DNA of 64,000 bases from Erpobdella octoculata. Its lineage: Eukaryota > Annelida > Clitellata > Hirudinida > Erpobdellidae. The DNA lies in contig OZ022241.1 of assembly GCA_963978895.1 (NCBI GenBank), positions 21,188,073 to 21,252,072 of the forward strand, written 5' to 3'. Shown here in pieces: positions 1 to 62,681 of the stretch. How positions within the stretch are numbered: the stretch's first letter is position 1; each line of letters opens with the position of its first letter. A program made the position numbers and the translations under genes. The notes below the pieces were generated by a model. It searched no databases, was not told the DNA's origin, and saw only the letters and a list, made by a program, of their open reading frames with translations.

Positions 1-528
1 ATGTTTTAATGAAGGGGCATGGCCTGTCGCAAACCGACCCGGCTTTGTAAATATAATAATACTAATCGTATTATTAATATATGGAACCAATTGCCTAGCG
101 ATATTGTCAGTTCAACCACTCTCAGTAGGTTTAAATGTCTCGTAGCGGAAGCCAACCTATCAAACTTTCTCACATATAAATAGATATCTGATTGCTCTAT
201 TATTACTCCTTCTGTGACATCCTCATTTAAAAACTAGTATCTATCTGGTACCTAGATCTAAATACAAATATTTATCTGATTACCTTGTTGTTACTAATCC
301 ATCTATTATGTATTAGTTAATATTCATATATAGTAATATAGTTTATATTTTGAACACAATTTTTCTGTTTTACTTTTGCCTGGCTCGTCGCCTCACATCA
401 GACGGTTTATTTTGTTCTGTTTTTCTTTAGTTTTTATTGTGTTTTGTCCGAACAGTGTTAGTGGCCCTTTGGGTCCCTCTGTTCGTGTACCAATAAATAA
501 AATAAATAAATAAATAAATATGCGCCCG
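1..528 (+). pseudogene. CR1/L2-like LINE, 3' end with AAATA tail
   Basis: Bases 52-183 read RIINIWNQLPSDIV followed by a short C-terminal tail and stop, the WNxLP motif found at the C-terminus of CR1/L2-group LINE proteins. An AT-rich 3' region follows, then a GGCCCTTTGGGTCC stretch and an (AAATA)n tail at about 490-522. The 5' part is outside the window. Confidence 0.65.
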
Positions 529-724
529 GGCTCGATTCCCCCTCGGGTCAACTATGTGTGTGTGCATATAACTTCGTTCAACAGTTGCTTGTTTTTCGTG
601 AGTTTCGTAAGCTGTCATGTCTGATTATAAAAGTCTACAGTTGGAGATGGGGCATAACTTTGTCAAAAAGAAAATCTTTTTCCTAACTATTTACGATATA
701 AATATGTGTATATATATATATATA
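529..724. other. Short spacer ending in (TA)n
   Basis: A C/G-rich stretch (CGCCCGGGCTCGATTCC) resembles a SINE B box but has no partner A box. Bases 709-731 are (TA)n. No gene seen. Confidence 0.4.
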
Positions 725-1870
725 TATATATTCCTTAAGGCACGCTCCATTAAAAATAATGGCCCATTTCACGTTTAACAGTTTTCGAGACAAAGCCTCA
801 ATAAATCGTAACTTAGAAGACGAAAGGCAATTTTTGATGTCAGTCATTTTATTATTAGCTGGACATGGGCTGACTGCAGTTTCGGAAAACTTTTTTCCAT
901 CCTCAGAGCCCGAAAATAAAGTAACTGTTTAACAAAATAAAATGAACGTACCACGTACTATAAATGCAAAAAACAGAACAGAAATCAAAACGTCGAAGGG
1001 CACAACTGAAATGTAAACAACTTAGGTAACATGAATGGAAGCAGGTGTAGTTAGTAAGTATGTTGCTATGATAGGGCGAAAGTTGTTATTAAAAAGTGAA
1101 ATGAGAAATTATTGAAAATATTTAGTAATATATGGTAAAATGAGGTTTGTAACTATAAATGAAATATAACTATTGTTACACGGTATAGGAAAGGAATGAA
1201 GAATCAATCTTTATCGGTATCTTTTTTATCTCGTTTTCGACGAGAGGTAATATTAGGATTATTAATGATATCAGGAAAGATGTGTTTATTAGGCGAACTT
1301 ACATTATTAAGGGCTGGTGAGGAATCGTGGGACGGTTGAGTGGTGACGTATTGTTGCGGTTGAGTGTCGCTGTGATAGGCAATTAAATCGGAGTCGTTAA
1401 CGTTTTTGGAGGGGGGGCGATCGTGTTGAAGGTTATCTTTAGAGCAATCTTTGGTTGAAGAAACGTCGACAATAGAGTGGCATGGATTATCAGGCGCCAG
1501 GGTATTGTGACAAATCGTAGTATTTTCAGAAGAGCTGTTGCGGGCGGCGATCTGTTGATCTGAAGTGTTGATTTGCAGACTGATGGCGTGTTGTCCTAGT
1601 GAACGGTGAGTGTCGACGGAGTCAACGCCTGTTTCGTGTTTATTGGTCTCGGTTTGGTTTTGGGGGGCTAGTACTTGTTCGTTAGTGAAACTTTTCCGAA
1701 ACTGCAGTCAGCCCATGTCCAGCTAATAATAAAATGACTGACATCAAAAATTGTCTTTCGTCTTCTAAGTTACGATTTATTGAGGCTTTGTCGCGAAAAC
1801 TGATAAACGCAAATTGGGCCATTATTTTTAATGGAGCGTGCCTTAAGGAAAATATCACGCCAAAATATGT
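725..1870. mobile_element. Penelope-like element remnants in inverted orientation
   Basis: The left arm (725-911, minus sense) and right arm (1687-1870, plus sense) are inverted copies of the same Penelope terminal region, each with the outer edge against (TA)n. Between them, bases 1205-1690 in minus sense encode a Ser/Asn/Asp-rich tail ending NNPNITSRRKRDK, closely resembling the C-terminal tail of the larger element at 39580. No reverse transcriptase remains. Confidence 0.8.
867..911 (-). ncRNA. Hammerhead ribozyme (Penelope type)
   Basis: Minus strand: stem I GGGCT/AGCCC, core CTGAGGA, one U, stem II GGAAAA/TTTTCC, GAAA, a palindromic stem III CTGCAG, and cleavage triplet GTC (cut between 872 and 871). 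All invariant core residues are present. Confidence 0.75.
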
Positions 1871-1871
1871 T

Positions 1872-1875
<4 letters not shown>

Positions 1876-1939
<64 letters not shown>
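1876..1939. repeat. (TA)n microsatellite
   Basis: Uninterrupted TA dinucleotides at the 3' edge of the Penelope arm. Translates as Ile-Tyr in all frames and is not coding. Confidence 0.97.
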
Positions 1940-1942
<3 letters not shown>

Positions 1943-1944
1943 AG

Positions 1945-2008
1945 ACATGCTTTTCGAGCCAAATTCTCGACTTTTTGGTATAAAACTCGCTGTTCGAGAC
2001 TACAATTA
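1945..2008 (-). mobile_element. Penelope-like 3' terminal fragment, second subfamily
   Basis: In minus sense this matches the plus-strand stretch at 33876-33935 (CTCGAACAGCGAGTTTTATA and following). It is bounded on both sides by (TA)n. Confidence 0.6.
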
Positions 2009-2023
2009 TATATATATATATAT

Positions 2024-3235
2024 AATTGGCAATGTGTGTTCGAGATTGACATCCGAAACGGTTGAGCAATTTAAACAAAAATTTGGCGTGGGCGTGGATG
2101 AAGTTTTCATTCTGGAAAAGATTTTAGTCGATTTAAAAAATCTGCTTTTTATTTTAATTTGTATCTACAAATCGACACAAAACGAGAAAAAATAAGCCGG
2201 GAAAAAGCCGGGTAATACTGTAACAAATAAAAAATAATTTTTTCTTAAAAAAAACAACTGGAACCACTATGTGCCATTAGGAAAAGAAATCATTTTAATT
2301 TTGTGAACCCATTAAAGAGCGTATTTCCTTTATGACATGTCAAGTGCTCCGTCGTGCAAGTATAAAAAAAGAAGGAATGAAGAGTAGTAGATTTCTGTTA
2401 TTTAAAATGGGCTTCTTCTTTTTCCTTTGATTGTTGGTTTTCTCATTCATTTTTTTCTTTCTTTTTATTTTTCTTTTCTTCATTGGGCGTTTCTCTTGCT
2501 GTTTGAAAACATTCTGATAATTGTTTTTGCCTCTCCTTTTTCACATTTCTCTGGATTTTTGATTTGGTTGTTGTTTTCGTAGACTTACTTGTAGTAGTGT
2601 AAATCTGTACAATAAATAAAACGAGTTAAAATTTATTTTCTGTTGTGTTTACAGTTGTATATCTTATGTATTACTATTTTTTGTGACTGAGTTGCTAAAA
2701 ATAAGTGAGTAATGGTATGGAGACAAACCTAATGGGGACAATTTCTGTTTAAGGGTGCACTCACACCATAGCCCCGGCACTGAACCTTCTAATGTAAATT
2801 TAATGGGGTTAACTATTTCTTACACCAAGATCACTTTTTACATCCTTGGAGAGACGAAGCCTTAATATTTACTTCCGAAAAGACAATGTTTCAGTTAAAA
2901 CAAGCTATGATAACCGTCTCTGTTCTATGTGTTTTTGTGTGTATACATTTGTTTCTAGTCTCCGATCTGGTTTCTTAGGTCACCATGTCAAACACAACTT
3001 GTGATATGTTTGTTTTATATGTTAACAGTTAACAGAATACCTACTCCAAAGGAGCTAAGAGAAAAGTTTAAACATGGTACTTTGTTGATGTTTTCCTTAT
3101 CTCTAGTGCGAGATTTTTCTAATCTTGATGATCAACACCAAGTATTCTTTATTTCCTAATAGCCCAGGTTTATAGGGGGTTTCCCTCGTTATGTTTCCCA
3201 TTTATAATTATTATTATTATTAAACAGTTTGATTT
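2024..3235. other. No gene seen
   Basis: AT-rich. Bases 2040-2090 carry the Helitron-like phrase CCGAAACGGTTGAGCAATTT, and 2192-2214 has two GCCGGG(A)AAAAGCCGGG units. The remainder has no recognisable coding segment. (TA)n follows at 3236-3261. Confidence 0.5.
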
Positions 3236-3343
3236 TGATATATATATATATATATATATATTGTCAATGCCGAGCCTATCATAGTCGTAGTCTAATGTTA
3301 AGTAGCTCCGAAAGACTGAGACTTCTAGCCATCATTTGGTGAA

Positions 3344-3427
3344 GGTCGGTGGCTCAGTTGGTAAGAGCGCTTGCATTTAGGCGAGGCGGTGTTGCCGTAG
3401 ACACGTGGGTTCGATTCCTAGTAGAGT

Positions 3428-3429
<2 letters not shown>
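3344..3429 (+). mobile_element. tRNA-derived SINE, copy 1
   Basis: Contains pol III box A-like TGGCTCAGTTGGTAAGAGC and box B GGTTCGATTCC. It is nearly identical to 37881-37965, and both copies run straight into (TA)n. The arms do not fold into a full cloverleaf, so it is not a tRNA gene. Confidence 0.75.

Positions 3430-3508
<79 letters not shown>
3430..3508. repeat. (TA)n microsatellite
   Basis: A 79-bp TA tract forming the tail of the SINE. Confidence 0.97.
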
Positions 3509-3510
<2 letters not shown>

Positions 3511-3544
3511 ATGTTGTTTGCTGTCACCCACACGTGTATTCGAA

Positions 3545-3734
3545 ATTGATATTATCACCATCACTCGCGAAATTGGTACTCATTTATCGACCAGTGAAGG
3601 ATGAAAGGTTGAGTTGGCTTAAGCAGTGTTAGTGAATTCCTTGCTCAACGGAATTACGCATCGCCGCGACTGAGATTTGAACCCACGATGGCAGGGTGAT
3701 AGCATAACTAGTTTCACCACTGTGCTAGGGCGCC
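3545..3734 (-). mobile_element. Second tRNA-derived SINE family
   Basis: Minus strand begins GGCGCCCTAGCACAGTGG (box A region) with box B GGGTTCAAATC about 50 bp on, then a unique 3' body. No second copy was noticed in the window. Confidence 0.6.
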
Positions 3735-3774
3735 AACTGCGCCTAAATACTTTCTCACTCTCCTAGGTATGTTG

Positions 3775-3910
3775 AAAAAATATCGATATATCGATGTATC
3801 GATATTTTTATTCAAATATATCGATATTTTTTAGCCGATATATTTTGATCTGATATATCGATACAAAATATCCAGTATCGAAAATTTTATAAAAACGATA
3901 TATTTTACCA
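3775..3910. repeat. ATATCGAT-rich palindromic stretch
   Basis: Eight or more occurrences of TATCGATA-like palindromes in 130 bp. It looks like the end of a hAT-type MITE or a local palindrome cluster, and no target duplication was identified. Confidence 0.4.
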
Positions 3911-4122
3911 CGTTTTTCTCAACTTGCTTTCTTGTCTGTCTTCTTCATGTTTGTCCAAGGGCGTGTATATATATATATATATATATATATCATTTCAGCA
4001 TAAAGCTGAGAAAGCAAATATTTTAAAACCCACACTTTAAAACATTTCCTAGACATACACACATACACACATACATACACACACATACACATACACACAT
4101 ACATACATAAATACATACTTAC

Positions 4123-4124
<2 letters not shown>

Positions 4125-4153
<29 letters not shown>

Positions 4154-4230
4154 CATACATACATACATACATACATACATACATACATACATACATACAT
4201 ACATACATACAGACATACATACATACATAC
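4125..4230. repeat. (CATA)n microsatellite
   Basis: About 26 tetranucleotide units with a few variants, preceded by ACAC/ATAC-rich sequence from about 4050. Confidence 0.95.
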
Positions 4231-4234
4231 AACA

Positions 4235-5555
4235 TACAGTCACCATTTCACCAAGGATCATATTATATAACTAGAAACAAAAATGGCATATTTTATAAAC
4301 TTGTTTTTTCAGGAGAATTACTCCAGCTACTTGTTTGATGTCTCATTCCAGACCAATGTTAAAGCTATTTATTATAAAAAGTCCAAGAATGTTTTAACAT
4401 CATTGGATGAAGTTTGTCTTGTTTTATTAATCCTTTCCTTTCTTTTTCTTAAGTTTGTTTTCTATTATGGTCTTGTCTTTATTTATTTCTCTTCAATAGT
4501 ATTTTAAGTTTTAAGAAGTTTTTTTTCTTTTCTTTCCTTGTCTTCCTTCTTTCTTCCTTTTATTCTTTTTTTTTTAATTTTTCTCCCTCTCTTCTTTTTT
4601 TTTTCTCTTCATCCTTTTCGTTCTCTTCATCCCTTTTTCTTTTTTTTGTTTAATCTCTTCATTTTTTATTACATGCTTTTATTAACTTTCACTTGTCAGT
4701 ACGTCCATTAGATGTCTGCAGACATTTAGAAGCTCGAGAGATCATTATAAAACTAACCAATTTAAAAAAAAATTAAGTTTAATTTAACAAAAATAACTGA
4801 GAAAGTTTAAGAAACAAAATTATGAAAAAATAAATTAAAGAAATTACGACAAACATTTTCATTGTCATAGGAACTACAAACATCTTTTGTTTGCTATTTG
4901 CCGAGGTAATATTTTTATGATACTATGAAATTGTTCAGCTATCTTAAAAGCATGTTTTTAATTTATTTTCAATTTCTTCTTGTTCCTCCTTCTCTTCCTC
5001 TTTCTTTCCTTCATCCGCCTAAAAGATAACTACTTATCTTCTCTCTTTTTGGGTTTTAGTTGGTGAAACAAGTGAACCGTAAAAAACGTTGTTTGTTTTA
5101 AATCCTTTATAATTTTTGTAATTCCTCGACTGAAAATGTTTTGCAAAGATTTTATGACGATAGTAAGTCTATAAAATATGAAAACATTGACCACAGTCTT
5201 ATAAATATTTAAAGTATGTGAGGATTGACAATATAAGAAACTTTTTATTATAAATTTTTAAGTTTAATTTTTAAATATCACTTTCTTTAAATAAACTAAA
5301 AACTGATGGTTTGTTTTTCTACATAAAATTTTTAATTTTCTTAATTTTTTTTAAAAGTTTTATTGATTTTATTCTATATTTCACTTAACTTTTGTCCAAT
5401 CAATCTGAAGTTTAAATAGAATGTGAAGTCAGCGTGAACAAATAAACCCACAAAATTTCAACTTGATTGGATAACAGGAAGTTGGTTTTTTTAGTAGTAA
5501 AGTGTCCCAACCAAGCAAACATGGTGAAGTTATTATAAAGGATACCCTCGATTAA
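4235..5555. other. No gene seen
   Basis: AT-rich, with a long pyrimidine-rich run at 4505-4660. Bases 5395-5510 carry the TGTCCAATC(A/G)ATC module seen again at 16560, 43050 and 57975, which marks an internal part of a dispersed (Helitron-like) repeat. Confidence 0.5.
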
Positions 5556-5875
5556 AAAAAGTATCTGTGGTCAAGTGCAAGAACGAGTTATACCACCTTT
5601 TCAAGAGTACACACATAAAATGTGCTGGAGGGATGGGCGGTATGTTAAAACGTGCTAATTAAGTGCGCGCGGTTAGTAAAACGCATATAACGCTCACACG
5701 CATATAAGGGAGTGCGCGGTATTTTAAACCGCAATGTTTAAAAATACAAGGTATAAGGACATTAAACTATTATTATTTTTTTTAATGTAAAACCGCATAT
5801 AACACGCTTAAAGGGTGCGAAAAAATACGGTAAAAAAATCTTTGGAGGGGGTTTACACATTTTTCCTGTTCTCTG
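5556..5875. repeat. MITE-like region with CGCGGT/ACCGC inverted motifs
   Basis: Repeated GTGCGCGG, AACCGCA and AAAACGCATATAACGC words in both orientations suggest a decayed inverted-repeat element. Ends and target duplication cannot be fixed by eye. Confidence 0.35.
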
Positions 5876-6164
5876 GAAAAGTTTGGTCCACTGAGATTTA
5901 AAAATAATTGTTTGATCGTTACAAGATGAAAAGAGCTTTCAATAGGGTATTATTTATGGCAAGAGAATGATTTAAATGTGATTCATTGCTTCATTTCAGT
6001 CTATCTTTGTGGGTTCGGTGACAATGATGATTATGATGTTTGTATAACATATTGGTTCTTTCTTCACTTAACTTGTGAAGGATGTAATATTTTATTTAAC
6101 CATTATTTAATATATAAAAATATATTAATTATTTTCTAAAACGAAACTTTTTTTCTACATAATT

Positions 6165-6530
6165 ATCGTTGTGGGGATTGTTGATGTGATGATGAGGAGG
6201 ATGGAGGTGACGATGATGATATTGATGATAGAGGTGATGATGATATTGATGATGGAGGGAAAGAAATGACAAGCTTACAATAAAATATCTTTCCACAATA
6301 TGAATGGTGCTAACAATCACTATAGTGAATAATAATAATAGTAATAATAAATAATAATACATCTGTTACTTTAAGAGGATTATGACCGAGGTGGCTCATT
6401 AATCATTGTGTCTTGGTGGTTGCTATGGTTATGGTCTTGATGATTAAGGTGGAAAAAGCCATTATGCAGTGCCTGTAAAATGTATGACAATGATGGTGAT
6501 AATGATGACGATGACCATGATACATTGCTG
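6165..6530. repeat. GAT/ATG trinucleotide-rich low-complexity stretch
   Basis: Imperfect (GATGAT)n and (GGTGAT)n runs. The His-rich minus-strand frame here is an artefact of these repeats. Confidence 0.7.
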
Positions 6531-8010
6531 GAGTTATAAAGTAACAGGTTTAGCAGAGAATAGGGATTGTTCTAACTAGTAACAACTGTCTTATTATATT
6601 ATGAGCAAGAGACAGTCCATAAATGAAATGTAAACTGAAGTTATTGAGAGTCTTATGACTATGAGTATTTTTAGATGTTCAGGAAAGTAGATCTTCCTGG
6701 TTCTAATGTGGAAGCATCCTTCTGAAAACGGGGGAGAGGTGCGATAATATGATTGGGTGGGCGGGTGGAGACGGAGAGGAGGCACGTGCTGATGATGTTT
6801 GCTTAACAGTTTAAAAGAATCTTTGTTGTGATGGCATGCATGTGTCGATGTCTACTCTGCCACTCTGGTTCTATTGTTCCAGTTTCCCCTGGGTAACATT
6901 GGAACGTTAACACTAGCACGCACACGAATTGCAGCAGATAGTTCCACACCGCTTGCATGTCTTATTTTATCTTGAAGGGGTCGTTAACATAAAGGTATTT
7001 TTATCTATGTCCTAAAAGTCTTTCTGTTTCTTACTATCACACTATTCTAGTTATCAACATACATAATTTCCAGCAGCGTATCCAGGAATTTCGTAAGAGG
7101 GGCCCACAAATTGTTTTTTTAGTTGGTTTAAATTTTGATTACTTGTCGTTATGCAGGCCGTTGTAAAATATCTTGAATTTCTTTTATTCAGTGAAACCAA
7201 ACAAAAGGAATTGAAATTCAATTTTTTATTTGCTCTATTTCTCTCTCTTTTTTATTTATTTATTTATATTTTTTTTCTCTCTGTAGCAATGTCAAACCGT
7301 GACATCTCTTTTTTCCATCGTGCTGCGGAGTTAGGTCATCAGACACTTCAAAGCTGAGAATAATTTTTAAGCTGCAGTGTAAAATACTTTAGGATTATCT
7401 CAATTAAACGGAAGAAAGTTGTCACTTATCACAGATAGCAAAATATTATTTTTTAAAGAGAATAGCCTTTTTTATATCCTTGGTAGAGGTTTTGGTGAGA
7501 GTGACTAAACGAGACTCTTCCATGTGTTAAACTCCAAACTGGAACGGTTCAAGCCAAACTCGAACAACTCGACTATTATGATTTTGGGCAGCAAGATTTT
7601 TTCATGGCTACGAGGATAACTTTCAGCAGTTATGCTTATTTTGGGAAATCGGACGATTCCTAAACCATACCTTTAGCTGGTTGATGAAATTGTCCGAAAA
7701 TGAAATGAAAATGTTTTTTCCGTACTGCTCTTCTGAACCACCGGGAAAAGTAATTGCATTGTAATTCTTTTTTTCAAATCCTTGGAATTGTTAGTTTTAG
7801 CCGATTTTTATGTAATTACAAATTACAAATGATTCCTGCTGTAAAAAAAGAAAGGAAAGTGTTATTTCTAACTTTTTTTGCTGGACATGCTGGTGGAGGT
7901 CTAAATGTTTGAAAATTATTTTGCATTGAATTGGCTTGAAAAAAGCCAAAAATTTTCAAATATCTGCCAATTATCAGAGCTATTGATGGTCAATAGGTGA
8001 ATTCAGTAAA
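6531..8010. other. No gene seen
   Basis: Ordinary AT-rich sequence without a recognisable exon, RNA gene or repeat boundary. Confidence 0.5.
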
Positions 8011-8012
8011 GA

Positions 8013-8500
8013 CTAGTGAGGATACCTGGCTGTGCCCAGGATTTTTAGAGGTTTTTCTATTTTTGTATAAACTTTTATTCAACTTGCAATCTCTGTTTGT
8101 TTGTTTGTTTGTTTGTTTGTGGGTGTTTTTCTCTGTATGCAAATCTTGCAAGTAAAATTTAACCAGCTTTTTGACTAGCTAGGAAGCTGAAAATTTCAGC
8201 ATAGCTTCATATTGGAGGACAATACCATGATTCAATTGAAAAAAAAACGGAAAACTTAATTTGAATATCTTTTGTATTTCTAAATCGAGTGTATTTGAAA
8301 TAGAAGTTTGTGTTGAAAAACTCGTTTTTTCCTTTATTTTTTCTCTCTCCCTCCTGTTTTCATCTCCGCTTGTATTTAGGCTCCCGCTCGCTCTCCCATT
8401 CTCGCTTGCTCTCTCGCTCACACTCGCTGTTCTACTCCCACTCTTTTTCTTTCTTCCTTTCCTTCCATACTTCTTTTTACTCATAAATAAGTCTCTTAAA
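8013..8500 (-). mobile_element. Helitron-like 3' end and subterminal region
   Basis: Minus strand ends CCTGGGCACAGCCAGG (hairpin), about 8 nt, then CTAG followed by T, the Helitron 3' signature. Upstream is the Cys-free pyrimidine-rich body shared with 17460 and 34823, and a (TTTG)n run at 8096-8120. Confidence 0.55.
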
Positions 8501-8509
8501 ACATTTTTA

Positions 8510-9600
8510 GTTAGTTTTTTCTCATGTTTTCAGTGTCATTTACATTAAAATAATAGTTAATTCTCATCAAAATTGGCCCAAGCTGCTATACTAGGAGATT
8601 ACCATGATCTTTCAACATGATTTCAAAAATACTTCTCTACTCTGTTGTGACGACTTAATCGTGGCGGCTCGTATATCTCCCTCCTGATTGAAAAGTCATG
8701 GAGTTTGCGACATTAGAGGGCTGTTCTGCAATGCGTCCTCACCCTGTCTGTAAGGGGTGCCTTTTGGAGGACAAGATCTTTGTTACTGGCTTGTCTTACA
8801 ACACATACCAACTTACCTGGAAAATTGTGGCTGTAAATCATTGTATTTTTATAACATATTGTGCAAGATTTTTCCCATTGATGCAATCCATGATTTTAAA
8901 AACTATGAGTTGATAGTCAATTCACCTTCTTAATTATTTACTAATAATACACTGAACATAGACCACATGACTTGATCATAATTGTGCAATCATAATACGT
9001 ACACAATTAGATACGTGCACAGAAAGATATGTACACAAAAAGCTATGTACACAGAAAGATACGTACACATAAATAGATATTTAAACATCTGCATGAGTTA
9101 TTTGTGCCAAGTCACACAAATGGGACTGCCGGTGTTTATGAATACTGTCTGTTGTTTTGACTTAATATTAGCTGATTACCCATGGGGAACTCGGCAGCTG
9201 TAATTTACAGAGATATTCATTCACCTGTTGAATATCTTTTTTTTATTAGAATTGTTTATTTCATATAGGAAATTTTGTTGTTCATAGCTTGCATTTTCAA
9301 ATGCTTTTAAAACATTGCCGTTTAAAGTTTTTTTCATTTAAAAAATATTTGTGTGGATGATGATGATGATAAGATACCTTCTTATATCTTATTTTTCTGT
9401 AGATATTTCATAAAAAAATTGTTTTTTACTCAAATTTTCATCTTTTACAAACTTTTAGGCAGAAACCTTTTAAATTACTTTCTATTTGACATTTAAATTA
9501 GATGAAAATAAAAAAAAATATTAAAGATTGTCAAATCTAAGAAACCCCAGATATTAATTACTATTTGTTGTTTTTTATGCAATGCAAAGATATATATTTT
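8510..9600. other. No exon found; short tandem repeat at 9000-9075
   Basis: Bases 9000-9075 hold four or five imperfect 16-bp units like ATACGTACACAGAAAG. The first half of the WSC domain expected upstream of 9608 was looked for and not found. Confidence 0.5.
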
Positions 9601-9607
9601 AATACAG

Positions 9608-44380
<34,773 letters not shown>

Positions 44381-45790
44381 CCCTCAGCTGTGTCATTTCT
44401 TTGTGATCAGGGTCTGATTATGTTTGTTATTTCATCTTTTCATTCTTTGGTCATGAATTTCAAATCTATTAAATATTTTGGTTTGGATGTTTATATAGAG
44501 ATTTTCGTTTTTAAATTCTGCTCTTGCATATTCATTAATCTGTGAGTTATCTTTCTGACAACAGGGCGGTCTTAAGGCTATCAGGAGCATTAGGCTGAAC
44601 TAGATTTGGGTGGGCCCTGTTCCTCATAAACTGAACAATAAAGTAGAAACATCTATGAAACAAAAAAATTGATTAAACAATGTTAAAGTCACATTTAATT
44701 GTCAGGCCCATAGAAATTTTTGAATGCTGCATTTTATTTAACTTTTGGTTAAACTAAATTATTTAAGTTTTGTTACAAGATATTTTTTAATTTATAAAAG
44801 TGTTTCAATACAAAAACTTCCATACAAATGTTGGAGACCCTTAAAAATCGTGGGCCCTGGACTGCAGCCTGCCTTCTCAACACGTTAAGACGACAATGTC
44901 TGATGATCATTTTATTATCTACAACCATCTTTGTATTATCAATTTAATTATCTTTTTTGGTTATTACATGTGTTTTCGTAACATCATAAAAATGTTATTT
45001 TAACATTAAGAAATGTTCGCTCTTGAGTCGTTCAAATTCCAAATATGTATTTCTTTTCAGGCTAATTAATAATATGATTGGTTGATTTGTTATTAGAAAA
45101 AGTTGTTATAGTTTTGTCTAGTCATTAATTTTATGTTAATTAAATAAGAAATTTGCGTGGTGTGACGTCATTTGCGAAGTTTTAGTTTTTTTTGTTATCA
45201 TCTTGAAATGTTCACCAGGGGACCCACATACATGTGCGCCTTTAGGTAATTGCTGTAAGGATAAATTTTTTTATTTTATCCTGAACTTTCTCTAAGGTGC
45301 TGAAAACTGTAGATTCATTTATTATTTTGAAGTGTCTGTTATGTATCTATCTGCTGATTAAGGGCACCTCGTGTTGGTGTATCTGTATGCAACTGTCTTT
45401 GGTTAGAAAAAGAAAAGAAAGTGTTATATTATCATTTCGAGTTTTTTATAGACTTTGAACAAACACGTCCAGTTAAATTGTTTTGTTATTCCGATGAAGA
45501 ATGTGCTGCAGTGAAGTTCACTGTAGATGTACCTACTGAGTAGTAAGTATATTGATGTGATTATTGGTAGTTATGAATACCTTGATAGACGCGCATGTTC
45601 TGCTGTCTCAGTAAGCGAACGGACGGGCTGGTTGTAAAAATCTCGACAACTCGTATGAAAGTTTTCGTCGTGAGCCTAGTGACGGCGTCCTGAACGACAC
45701 CGGCTTAGTAGAGCACCGGATTGAGATAACAGTGTTGCTATCGTCATACGAATATGTAAATTACAGTGATAATTTAAAATTCGTTCTTAT
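44381..45790. other. Intergenic region between the two host genes
   Basis: 3' flank of the xylosyltransferase gene, then a decayed repeat (44565-44890) with GGGCGGTCTTAAGGCTATCA and GGGCCCTGG words, then the upstream region of the ODF3-like gene. No coding sequence recognised. Confidence 0.5.
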
Positions 45791-45804
45791 ATGTATATAT
45801 AAAC
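45791..45804 (+). promoter_or_regulatory. TATA-like element upstream of the ODF3-like gene
   Basis: The sequence TATATATAAACC lies about 190 bp before the start codon in otherwise unremarkable sequence. It is suggestive only, because TA-rich motifs abound here. Confidence 0.3.
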
Positions 45805-45987
45805 CAGCAGATTATTTGTGTAATTATCCTAGCGCTGGTTAAGGCTTTCGTCTACGCGTTGATTTCTATTCTTATTTGAAAGCGAGTTGATCTGTAACTG
45901 AAGCTGGTGATCGATCTAAGTGTTGAGTACAACTTTCAGGTTGAACACTTAGCCGCTTTAGGTGTGATAATTTACTCATATATCATC

Positions 45988-62268
<16,281 letters not shown>

Positions 62269-62681
62269 TAGAGCTGTTCAAGTGCCTTGAGATAAATTTA
62301 ATTTACTCTACTAGTGCTTGATATTTTTTTGTTATATTCTTAATTTTATTTTTTTAATTTTTTTGCAATACTTTTTTTACCTGGTCTATATACTTATTTT
62401 TTTATTTGTGTTTCAAATTAAAAATGAGTAATTCATGTATTAAGTTATCAATTAAGTCTTCACTTAGGTTCACAACTGCTTTCAACCCTAAGTATGAACA
62501 CATTAAATACAGCAGTTACGTTCTCACATCTACTAGAAAGTCGTGTCACTCTTATGCTGAGGTGTGGTGTGAGTTTATGAATCCCAAGAAGTGTGCACAT
62601 CTCTTGAAACAACATATATTCAAATTTCATCCCCTGATCATAATAAAGTTCCATCGGGACACCATATCGATTAATCCAGTT
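62269..62681. other. 3' flank of the ODF3-like gene
   Basis: T-rich, with no feature before the Gypsy fragment. Confidence 0.5.

Noticed and set aside
3344..3429. A tRNA gene
   Set aside because: Pol III boxes are present but no cloverleaf, and a near-identical copy with the same (TA)n tail at 37881 shows it is a SINE. Same reasoning for 17375-17446.
6129..6362. His-rich minus-strand protein
   Set aside because: Product of GAT/ATG trinucleotide repeats.
7148..7357. A possible xylosyltransferase N-terminal (signal-anchor) exon with a hydrophobic stretch
   Set aside because: Hydrophobicity comes from T-rich sequence; no WSC start and no frame link to 9608.
8179..8548. Overlapping 95-100-codon frames on both strands
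   Set aside because: Low-complexity pyrimidine-rich Helitron body.
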